From NCBI GenBank assembly GCA_965116685.1, contig OZ220707.1, positions 3,162,001 through 3,226,000 of the forward strand: DNA of 64,000 nt. Reading direction: 5' to 3'. Every line of letters starts with the position of its first letter. Position 1 is the stretch's first letter. The DNA comes from Bin80 sp965116685. Lineage in GTDB: Bacteria; Bacteroidota; Rhodothermia; Rhodothermales; Bin80. Both the position numbers and the translations under genes were made by a program. Under the pieces are notes generated by a model, which did not search any database, was not told the DNA's origin, and saw only the letters and a list, made by a program, of their open reading frames with translations. Of the stretch, positions 9,682 to 17,539 are shown piece by piece.

Positions 9682-10442
9682 TGCTTATCCATCCAACCGT
9701 CTTAAAACTGGAACAGATGCGACTTGGCGGCATGGCCACCGCACTGCGCAACCAATTGGAGATGCCCGACATTGAGGCAATGTCGTTCATGGATCGTCTT
9801 GGCCTCATGGTGGACCATGAAGAAGCCGTACGTGAAGATCGGCGACTGGCCCGGCGATTAAAGACTGCCAAACTGCGTCTGCAAGCCTGTATGGCGGATC
9901 TGGACTACCGTCCGTCTCGCGGACTCGACCGGCGCCTGATGCTTCACCTGGCCACTTGCCAATGGATCCGACGACGACAGAATGTCCTGATTACCGGGCC
10001 CACCGGAGTCGGCAAGAGTTACGTGGCCTGTGCGCTGGCCCACAAAGCCTGTCTGGAAAACTTCCGAGTGCGCTACGACCGCCTGCATCGCCTGTTGGAA
10101 ACCCTTCAGATTGCGCGCGATGAGCGTACCTATCTCCGCGTGTGGAAACCGTTGATCCGCGCCGATGTACTCATCTTGGATGATTGGGGACTACATGGCA
10201 TGAACCGCGCACAACAGCGGGATCTGATGGAACTCGTGGACGACCGCTATACGCTGCGATCCACCATTATCACCAGTCAGTACCCCATTGACAAATGGCA
10301 TCAGACCATGGAAGATCCTACATTAGCCGACGCAATTCTGGATCGAATCGTCAACAATGCACACAAAATTCAGTTGACCGGTGACTCCATGCGCAAGGTA
10401 AAAGCAGAACAAGAATTGATCATCGAATCCACAGAGTCATGA
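9681..10442 (+). CDS. istB: IS21 helper ATPase IstB
   Basis: A 253-residue AAA+ ATPase of the DnaC/IstB clade that selects target DNA and activates IstA. Walker A is GPTGVGKS at residues ~106-113 and Walker B is VLILDDWG, followed by a sensor-type STIITSQYP stretch. The N-terminal IstB leader helix (LEQMRLGGMATALRNQLE) is complete. Translation is coupled to istA by a one-base overlap. Length is typical of the family. Confidence 0.93.
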   Translation: MLIHPTVLKLEQMRLGGMATALRNQLEMPDIEAMSFMDRLGLMVDHEEAVREDRRLARRLKTAKLRLQACMADLDYRPSRGLDRRLMLHLATCQWIRRRQNVLITGPTGVGKSYVACALAHKACLENFRVRYDRLHRLLETLQIARDERTYLRVWKPLIRADVLILDDWGLHGMNRAQQRDLMELVDDRYTLRSTIITSQYPIDKWHQTMEDPTLADAILDRIVNNAHKIQLTGDSMRKVKAEQELIIESTES

Positions 10443-10460
10443 ACGACAGTCTGACAACAC

Positions 10461-10521
10461 ATAAGTGGCCCACTTCGCTCGGAATGGTGGCCCACTTCAC
10501 TCGGAATGGGTGGTCCACATC
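10461..10521 (-). repeat. IS21 right terminal repeat array (three copies, inverted)
   Basis: Three inverted copies of the GTGGGCCAC-type unit seen at the left end, the outermost degenerate (GTGGTCCAC), ending at the right tip CGGAATATGCA. Confidence 0.8.
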
Positions 10522-10534
10522 ATCGGAATATGCA

Positions 10535-11337
10535 TAGAAAGACGCAAACGGTCGCCCATATTTGTGTGGATGAGACCTCTTACAAGCGTGGGCATAAGTA
10601 CATTACCGTGGTATCCAACCCCCAAATCGGCACGGTGCTGCATGTGAGCGAAGGTCGGACAAAATCAAGTCTGAAGGCTTGGTATGCGGAATGTACCGCC
10701 GTGCAGTTGGAACAACTTGAGAGTGTGAGTATGGACATATGACCTGCGTACATTACGGCCACGAAAAAATGGGTTCCCAGTGCAGACCAGAAGATTGCAT
10801 TTGATCGCTTTCATGTCGCCAAATACATTGGAGAGGCGGTGGATGAAGTTCGCCGACAGGAGAACCGAGCATTGCGGAAAGAAGGCATCGATGATCTCAT
10901 CGGAACCAAGTACGACTGGCTCACCAATCGGACGAATATGTCCGCCCGGCAAAAGAAACGGATCTAGCAATTAAAGAACAGTTCACTGAAAACAGCTCGC
11001 GCATGGGCCATCAAGGAATTCTCCCAGAAATTGTGGCATTATGTCAGTCGCACCTGGGCGCTCAAGGGATGGAAGCGATGGTTGGCCTGGGCCATGCGCT
11101 GTCGACTTGAACCCATGAAAAAGCAGCCAAGACGATCACCTATAGGGAATCATCAATGTGATCGTTCTAAAAGTAAGTAACGGTCCAGTTGAAAGCATCA
11201 ATAGCCGCATTAAAACCATCAAAGTTCGTGCTCGTGGATTCCGAAATAAACAACGGTTTGCCAATGCAATTTACTTCTATCTCGGTGGACTGAACCTGTA
11301 TCCTGAAGGCTCCCAAAAACAGATTGCCCACTCATAA
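10535..11337 (+). pseudogene. ISL3-family transposase, 3' part (degraded)
   Basis: Continues the ISL3 frame after the IS21 insertion. VAHICVDETSYKRGHKY carries the first catalytic Asp of the ISL3 DDE core. Stops at about 10741 and 10965 and later frame changes destroy the frame, but homologous segments remain: DRFHVAKYIGEAVDEVRRQ, then SNGPVESINSRIKTIKVR, then the C-terminal FYLGGLNLYPEG-like end in shifted frames. TAGAAAGA at 10535-10542 is the right target duplication of the IS21. Confidence 0.7.
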
Positions 11338-11677
11338 AGCGAAGATCCCCAAAAAACACCCCGCAATCGGGAATGAGAAATATCCGTATCTTTATGATGC
11401 TACATTTGGCGAAGTTGGGCTAGCCTACAAAGGATGGAAATGCTGGCTATTCTGGGCCATGCGCTGCCGATTTGAACCCGTCAAAGAAGCTGCGAAAACC
11501 ATTAAGAATCACTTGTGGGATATTATCAATGCAATCATTTTGAAGGTCAGTAATGGTTCTGCCGAAAGCTTGAACAGCCGAATTAAAACCATCAAAGTGC
11601 GGTGCCGGGGATTCCACAATAATGCCGATACAACCGTTTTTAGTAGTCTATTCTTATACATAAATTCGCATCCATGA
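11338..11677 (+). pseudogene. second ISL3-family transposase C-terminal remnant
   Basis: A ~115-codon open stretch (from 11324) repeats the C-terminal ISL3 block a second time in diverged form: WAMRCRFEPVKEAAKTI, then VSNGSAESLNSRIKTIKV. It is a tandem relic of another ISL3 copy, not a duplication of the first, because the nucleotide sequences differ substantially. Its stop overlaps the ATG of the HNH gene. Confidence 0.65.
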
Positions 11678-12615
11678 GCAGTTCGCACACTGACCTTGAC
11701 AGCCGTATTCGAATGGCCGCCTTTAGGCAGATCAGACATCTTGAGGCGATATATGATCACATCCCATGGGCAAAAATTGGTGAAGGGTTTTTGTTTGAGG
11801 GCTCAAAGATATCGCTTGCGAGTCGCCCAAGGGGGGGGTTCAAACCGAAAGAAATGAAGTCTCTGCTCTCAATCAAAACCGTAATTCCCCGAGGCGATCG
11901 CACTGTATGGTATGAAGATCAAATAGACGTTCATAAAAATTTTTTCAAGAACGAGGAATCGGTTGAGTACGATTTCATGACGGGAGGCATTGATTTTACC
12001 CCGAACAAATGGCTTCTGGAAGCGCACGAAAAACGGATTCCAATAATCTATCTGCTTGGAATCGCCCCAGGGCTTTACCAAGCGATAATGCCTGCTTTTG
12101 TCATGAACTGGTGCTCGATTGTAAAGAAAGCAACGATATGTTTCTGCTCGTCCGATGACCGTCGGGATGAAATTGCTGAGATTCCAACCTTGGAGGAGAG
12201 ACGCTATGCATTCCAAAGGGTTAAAAATCGGATTCACCAAGGACAGTTTCGCGAATCAATCCTTGCTGCCTACAGAGGCCGATGTGCGTTATCCGGTATT
12301 CCCGAAAGACATTTACTTGACGCAGCCCATATAATCTCCGACACGAATCTGGAACTTGGCCAACCTGTAATCTCAAACGGATTACTACTCTCAAAAATCC
12401 ATCATGCAGCGTTTGACAGCCATCTCATAGGGATTGATTCCGACTACGGACTTCATGTTTCAAAACGCCTGTTTGATCAAAACGATGGTCCAATGCTTAA
12501 AGCACTCAAGCAGCTCAGGGGTAGGAAACTCAGACTCCCAGAACGAAAACAGGATTATCCTGATAGAGAACGCCTAGCAGTACGGTATGAAGAATTCAAG
12601 CAATGGGGCAGGTAA
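11674..12615 (+). CDS. HNH restriction endonuclease-like protein
   Basis: A 313-residue protein of the putative restriction endonuclease group with a C-terminal HNH_2-type nuclease domain. The N-terminal ~190 residues carry the family signature: PWAKIGEGFLFEGSKISL, a GGFKPKEM block, and IPIIYLLGIAPGLYQAIMP. The nuclease is CALSGIPERHLLDAAHI, then PVISNGLLLSKIHHAAFD, giving the Cys, the DAAHI His, the Asn and the HHxxFD His of an HNH site. It is separated by 841 bases from the downstream methyltransferase operon on the same strand. It could be that operon's nuclease or an independent or solitary gene. The ATG overlaps the end of an ISL3 remnant, so its native promoter was probably displaced by that insertion. 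Confidence 0.8.
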   Translation: MSSSHTDLDSRIRMAAFRQIRHLEAIYDHIPWAKIGEGFLFEGSKISLASRPRGGFKPKEMKSLLSIKTVIPRGDRTVWYEDQIDVHKNFFKNEESVEYDFMTGGIDFTPNKWLLEAHEKRIPIIYLLGIAPGLYQAIMPAFVMNWCSIVKKATICFCSSDDRRDEIAEIPTLEERRYAFQRVKNRIHQGQFRESILAAYRGRCALSGIPERHLLDAAHIISDTNLELGQPVISNGLLLSKIHHAAFDSHLIGIDSDYGLHVSKRLFDQNDGPMLKALKQLRGRKLRLPERKQDYPDRERLAVRYEEFKQWGR

Positions 12616-13456
12616 GGTTACAATCATCTGGAAATTCTATCTCGACAGGTTGGATATTGGTGCAGTATAGCGTTTTTCGTGTTTTCTCAGCGGCTTTTGA
12701 TTTTACGTGTTAGTGTTCAGTTCTTCGGGAAATCCCACTCCAGTAATACTGTTGCGCAAGCTAACCGTCGAGGTCAGGTCATACATCTGAGATTTGGTGG
12801 CATACGTTTCTGTCAGTCCTACGCAGAACTTGTGGTACAAAAAACATCAGATGGGAGGGGTTATGTCCACTGTGATTTCTCAGCCCTTTTGAGTGGCTGA
12901 GAATTTATCGAATATTGCACAACAAGCTCCTGAATGCACAGATTGCCAGCCCGAATATTTGTATCAGGCTTTGAACCAAAGACCGGCCACAATCCAATCG
13001 TATTTTGCGAAATCAAGCAGGTCTCGTCCAACAAGAATCAGAAGTGCCATTTGAAATAGGAGCATAGTGCCGATGGCAACGAGAGGAAACCGGGATCTGA
13101 TTTCGATGGCTATTACTCAATGATGCGTACGGTACCGTCGGTATGGCACAGTAGATCTCGTTCTCTGATCGGATCGATAATTTGCTTGGAAACCAATTCT
13201 TTACATCACGAGGCTCTTCGCAAGGGGGTTTTGGTTCTTTATAGGGGATTCATGATGTAAGACATATCGCACTCAACTATTACGGTAGGGCCTAAAATCA
13301 TCCCATTTCACTGATAAGAGAGTGGATCTCGCTCTTTCTCCTCGCTATGTGTAAATTAGGGGTTATATGGAGGTTGATCGGATCATTCGTGTAATCTTTT
13401 TGTGTTCGCAGTGTTGATGGTCGCCACTAATATGTTGTATAACTATCCCATTCTTC
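12616..13456. other. intergenic stretch with IS debris, no supported gene
   Basis: No convincing coding frame on either strand. It holds an IS1634-type right-end relic (12711-12777) and a strong hairpin, TCTCAGCC at 12878-12885 against GGCTGAGA at 12895-12902. On the minus strand at about 12977-13110 a short hydrophobic coding-like tail (VAIGTMLLFQMALLILVG) ends in a stop, but it has no open frame leading into it, so it is probably a decayed membrane-protein gene. The last ~150 bases must carry the promoter of the methyltransferase operon; I see no clear consensus box. Confidence 0.5.
12711..12777 (+). repeat. relic of IS1634-type right end
   Basis: Starts TAGTGTTCAG and ends with an ACCGTCGAGGTCAG tip, about 70% matching the right end of the intact element at 21381-21447. 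It shows that an earlier related insertion was lost here. Confidence 0.65.
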
Positions 13457-14554
13457 ATGAACTCTCATAGAAAATCTGGCCCCGATACCAATCTACCAGT
13501 AAAGGTGTTCGACTTTTTTTCTGGTTGTGGTGGGGCCAGTCAAGGATTTCAGGATGCCGGAATGGAAATAGCATTTGCGCTTGACTGGGACGCAGATGCT
13601 AAATGCTCCTTCCAGCTAAATTTTCCGGCAGCTACTTTCATAGCTAAGGACATCCGAGAAATGGAAGAACAGATTGTCTATGAGTTGGTCAATCAAACAA
13701 GGCCTCATCCCATAATGTTTTGCGGTTGCGCTCCATGCCAGCCATTTTCTAAACAGAATACGATCCGCCCACAATCAAGGGAAGACGAACGATTTCCGTT
13801 AATCCTCGAATTTTTGCGTTTCATTGAGCGATGCAAGCCTGACATCGTTTTCGTAGAGAATGTTCCGGGCATTCAGAACGTGTGCCCAGAGTCGGAGCCA
13901 CTCAATGAGTTCCTACAAGGACTAGAGTGTGCTGGATATATGATGCCGGCATACGCCTCGGTTCCTTTGAAGCGATATGGAGTACCGCAAAGCCGTAGTA
14001 GATTTCTACTGTTGGCAAGTCGACATGGCGAAGTGAATCTTCCTCCCAAAACTCACGGTCCAGAAACCGATAGCCTTGAATTTGAAACCGTAAGAGACTG
14101 GATAGGTGATCTCCCTAAAATTGCGGCGGGTGAAAAACATCCGCATATTGCTGATCATCGGGCTGCTGAGCTGTCACCACTCAATATCAAACGAATTCAG
14201 GCAACTCCTGAGGGTGGTGGACATCAAGATTGGCCTGACCACCTCCGGCTTTCTTGTCATCGTAAATCTGGGGGATATACTGATGTATACGGCCGGATGT
14301 CTTGGGACCGGCCCGCATCTGGACTCACGACACGATGCATCAGTTACTCCAATGGGCGTTTCGGTCACCCTGAACAGGATCGCGCGATCAGCGTGCGAGA
14401 AGCTGCATGCCTCCAGACCTTCCCAATGGACTTCTGTTTTTCTGGTAGCTTAAATTCTAAGGCACGACAAATTGGCAATGCAGTTCCAGTGAGATTGGCT
14501 AAGACCATCGGGCTTCATGTTAGAAAACATTTAACTAGCATAGGGACGCGTTGA
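13457..14554 (+). CDS. dcm: DNA (cytosine-5) methyltransferase
   Basis: A 365-residue C5-cytosine methyltransferase with the family motifs in order: motif I VFDFFSGCGGASQGF (residues 17-31), motif IV GCAPCQPFSKQN with the catalytic Cys at 94, motif VI VFVENVPG, motif VIII PQSRSRFLLLASR, and motif X ARQIGNAVPVRLAK near the C-terminus. The stretch between VIII and X (about residues 195-300) would be the target-recognition domain. Length is normal. It is the first gene of an operon: its stop lies 6 bases before the ATG of the GHKL kinase. It should protect host sites from a paired nuclease, or mark DNA sensed by the kinase. The recognition sequence cannot be read from the protein. Confidence 0.93.
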   Translation: MNSHRKSGPDTNLPVKVFDFFSGCGGASQGFQDAGMEIAFALDWDADAKCSFQLNFPAATFIAKDIREMEEQIVYELVNQTRPHPIMFCGCAPCQPFSKQNTIRPQSREDERFPLILEFLRFIERCKPDIVFVENVPGIQNVCPESEPLNEFLQGLECAGYMMPAYASVPLKRYGVPQSRSRFLLLASRHGEVNLPPKTHGPETDSLEFETVRDWIGDLPKIAAGEKHPHIADHRAAELSPLNIKRIQATPEGGGHQDWPDHLRLSCHRKSGGYTDVYGRMSWDRPASGLTTRCISYSNGRFGHPEQDRAISVREAACLQTFPMDFCFSGSLNSKARQIGNAVPVRLAKTIGLHVRKHLTSIGTR

Positions 14555-14560
14555 ATAGAA

Positions 14561-17539
14561 ATGGAAGTGAGTTTTAGGGCTGCGGCCCGAACATTGGACA
14601 TGCTAGGTAGACAGCAGATTGCTGGTATTCCCACTGCGATCTCCGAGTTGTTCAAGAATGCACATGATGCCGATGCAGATAAAGTCGAAGTCGACTATTA
14701 TCGTAGTGAGGGGCTGTTGGTCATCCGGGATGATGGGTTTGGGATGGGATTAGACGAATTCCGAGAAAAATGGCTCACAATCGCCACAGAGACCAGTATT
14801 ACACGAAAGAGCGAGGAAGATCGGGCGGCCCGCAACTCAAGCAAGTCAAGGAGACCTGTATTGGGGGAAAAAGGAATTGGTCGGCTCGCTATCGCGACCA
14901 TTGCTCCACAGGTATTGATTCTCACACGTGCCAAACGTAACGGTGTATTATCCGATCTCACAGCAGCTTTTTTGAATTGGCAGTTCTTTGAATGCCCTGG
15001 CTTGAATCTCCAAGATATTCGGATCCCGCTTCGGACATTTCCCGGTGGCAGCTTGCCAAGTGATGGAGATGTGACAGAAATGGTATCCCATTTTCGAGAC
15101 ATGAATGCCCATTTGAGCAAGAGTTTGGGTAGGGAAAAATGGCAGCAAATTGAAGCAACTCTCAAACATTTCAACGTAAATCCTCAGGAATTATTCAGCA
15201 ACTTAGGGGAACCTTCACTTCTCAACCAAGGCCACGGTACTCATTTCTATCTTCGTCCCTTGGATGAAAACTTGGAATATGACATATTCGAGAATCCCAA
15301 TGCAGACAAGGTGGCACCGATGCAGGAAGCATTATTGGGTTTCACCACTCCATCATTTGCCATTGAAGACAGACCGGTCATCAAAACTGCTTTCCGAGTC
15401 CACGATACGGACGGAAGCTGTGAGGATATGATTGATTCGAGTAAGTTTTTCACTCGCTACGACTACAAAAATGCAGATCATCGGATCTGGGGAAGGTTTG
15501 ACGATAGGGGGCAATTCAGGGGCAATGTGTCGGTGTACGGCGAAATAACAGAGGATCACATAATCAATTGGAGTGGCGGAAAAGGAAAGGAGACCGCCTG
15601 TGGTCCGTTTAACGTCAAATTTGCTGCAGTTGAGGGTGCAGCAAGGCATTCGACTTTGCCATCCACTGAGCATGCGTGCATGCTGGCAAAGACCAGGAAA
15701 ATAGGAGGTTTATATATCTATCGTGATGGAGTGCGTATTCAGCCATATGGGAACACGGATTATGATTGGCTGGAAATTGAACTCCGGCGTACGAAGAGTG
15801 CTTCCTACTACTATTTTTCTTACCGACAAATGTTTGGTATTGTGGAGGTTGACTCTATTGACAATGCACATCTCAGCGAGAAAGCAGGTCGGGAAGGATT
15901 CCGTGAGAACCTAGCATATCGACACTTGCGAGATATTCTCAAGAATTTTCTTGTTCAGGTTGCAGCAGATTTCTTTCGTGAGGAAGGAGTTTATGCCGAG
16001 AGATTTACAGGTCGTAAGAAAGAATTGGAAGAAGCTGAACGACACCGACGGGCGAGGGCGAAGAAGGTTACTGCTAAGCGGAGCAAGTTGGAGAATGAGT
16101 TACATGATTTTTTTGAGAAAATAGAGAAACAGAAGCCAGATGAATTAGCCTTGAAATTAATGATAGAGGTTGAAGAACGAGTCAGACAGGCAGGTAGCGA
16201 TGAGGATCGAAAGCGTGCGGTTAAGCAAATCCTGGAGATAGAACGTTCGGTAAGAAACTCATTAACGGAGTTGGAGGAGGACTATCGAATTACCAAGCCG
16301 AGAATAGGCATGAGTAAGCGTCTGGCAAGAGAGTGGGGCGATTATCAGGAAGCATTTGAAAGTCTTCGCGGGGAGATAGGCAATGTTCGGGATACTATCG
16401 AAAATGTCATTACACTGGAAGTGGCCGAGATTGGAATAGATGTGACTGCCAGGGAACGCTTGGAATCGGCTATCAAGGATATTGCGGGAAGAGCCAGACA
16501 AGAGACTAAGGTGCAGCGTCAGGATATTGAGGGGAGAGTAAAAATCATTTCTGACAGTACTCGGAAGCTAATCAGAGAATGTGTCCAAGATGTTGAGACG
16601 ACCATTCGTGATGTAATGACGCAGTTTAATCAGCGGGACTTTTCAGATCTAGATGAGCAGCAATTAATAGTTGAACGTTCTTCTCTGGAAATGCAGATCC
16701 TAGAAGCTGAAAAAATCGGGCTACAGAAACTCGAATTTGTTCGAACACAGCTTGAAGCCATCAATCTCCAAGGTGATACATCCATTGTTGATGAACTCGT
16801 AGCCGTTGAAGAGAGCAATATTGCATTGAAGGAGCAGGCCGCGATTGATCTCCATCTTGCCCAACTTGGTATGGCGATTGAGATTATAAGCCATGAGTTT
16901 GGTGCTGCAATTCGGGCTGTTCGATCTGGGATTCAAGGTCTAAAACCTTGGGCTAATCTGAATAGTGAATTGTTGCCACTTTATCAAAATATCCGCAATG
17001 GCTTTGAGCATCTTGATGGCTATCTTAGCCTGTTCACGCCGCTACAAAGGAGACTCTATCGTACAGCGGTTGATATTCACGGCTGGGAAATATTTGATTT
17101 CCTGATGCGACTTTTTGGTCAGCGCCTATCCAGGCATCATATCAAGTTTGTTCAAACAGACTCATTTGCTACCATTAAGGTGCGAGGATATCCATCATCT
17201 TTCTATCCCGTGTTTGTCAACCTTATAGACAATGCAATCTATTGGCTTTCGGGTCTGAACGAACGTCATGAACGTAAAATCCAACTTGATGCATCGCAGG
17301 AGGTAATTCGCGTATCCGATTCTGGACCGGGTGTTCATATTAGGGATAGGAACGACATCTTTGACCTTGGATTCACGAGAAAGCCCGAAGGTCGTGGAAT
17401 GGGGTTATATATCGCTAAGAAAACGCTACGCGAGACTGGATATGATCTGACTCTTGAGGATGATGTACTGGATTGGAATACAATATTCCTGATCAAGCCA
17501 ATTAAGGATGGGGGAAAAGGAGACAATACCGATGAGTGA
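14561..17539 (+). CDS. dual-GHKL ATPase: MORC/Hsp90-like module fused to HEF-type histidine kinase
   Basis: A 992-residue protein. Residues ~1-470 are an Hsp90/MORC-like GHKL ATPase: N-box ELFKNAHDAD (29-38), DDGFGMG (57-63) and GEKGIGRLA (102-110), followed by a transducer-like S5 region. Residues ~480-760 are charged and heptad-rich, most likely coiled coil. The C-terminus is a histidine kinase: an H-box with His778 in IISHEFGAAIRAVRSG, then a second GHKL domain with NLIDNAIYW (887-895), SDSGPGV (D920) and GRGMGLYIAK (944-953). I recall Pfam describing HEF-type kinases paired with an atypical receiver domain in conflict systems, but could not check. It sits between a cytosine methyltransferase (6-bp gap) and a receiver protein (8-bp overlap). 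No transmembrane segments are seen, so it is a cytosolic sensor. Function is inferred from architecture and context. Confidence 0.85.
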   Translation: MEVSFRAAARTLDMLGRQQIAGIPTAISELFKNAHDADADKVEVDYYRSEGLLVIRDDGFGMGLDEFREKWLTIATETSITRKSEEDRAARNSSKSRRPVLGEKGIGRLAIATIAPQVLILTRAKRNGVLSDLTAAFLNWQFFECPGLNLQDIRIPLRTFPGGSLPSDGDVTEMVSHFRDMNAHLSKSLGREKWQQIEATLKHFNVNPQELFSNLGEPSLLNQGHGTHFYLRPLDENLEYDIFENPNADKVAPMQEALLGFTTPSFAIEDRPVIKTAFRVHDTDGSCEDMIDSSKFFTRYDYKNADHRIWGRFDDRGQFRGNVSVYGEITEDHIINWSGGKGKETACGPFNVKFAAVEGAARHSTLPSTEHACMLAKTRKIGGLYIYRDGVRIQPYGNTDYDWLEIELRRTKSASYYYFSYRQMFGIVEVDSIDNAHLSEKAGREGFRENLAYRHLRDILKNFLVQVAADFFREEGVYAERFTGRKKELEEAERHRRARAKKVTAKRSKLENELHDFFEKIEKQKPDELALKLMIEVEERVRQAGSDEDRKRAVKQILEIERSVRNSLTELEEDYRITKPRIGMSKRLAREWGDYQEAFESLRGEIGNVRDTIENVITLEVAEIGIDVTARERLESAIKDIAGRARQETKVQRQDIEGRVKIISDSTRKLIRECVQDVETTIRDVMTQFNQRDFSDLDEQQLIVERSSLEMQILEAEKIGLQKLEFVRTQLEAINLQGDTSIVDELVAVEESNIALKEQAAIDLHLAQLGMAIEIISHEFGAAIRAVRSGIQGLKPWANLNSELLPLYQNIRNGFEHLDGYLSLFTPLQRRLYRTAVDIHGWEIFDFLMRLFGQRLSRHHIKFVQTDSFATIKVRGYPSSFYPVFVNLIDNAIYWLSGLNERHERKIQLDASQEVIRVSDSGPGVHIRDRNDIFDLGFTRKPEGRGMGLYIAKKTLRETGYDLTLEDDVLDWNTIFLIKPIKDGGKGDNTDE

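Larger units (their letters stand above)
7872..10534 (+). mobile_element. intact IS21-family element
   Basis: 2663 bp, bounded by the exact 8-bp duplication TAGAAAGA. The ends start TG and finish CA: left TGCGTATTCCGAT, right (inverted) TGCATATTCCGAT, about 20 of 25 bases matching with a shared GTGGnCCAC further in. It carries istA and istB plus arrays of internal terminal repeats, all hallmarks of IS21. It is inserted in an already degraded or later degraded ISL3 transposase. Confidence 0.9.

Noticed and set aside
12679..12900. A 73-codon frame after the HNH gene
   Set aside because: It is built largely on the IS1634-type end relic and a hairpin; no protein-like composition.
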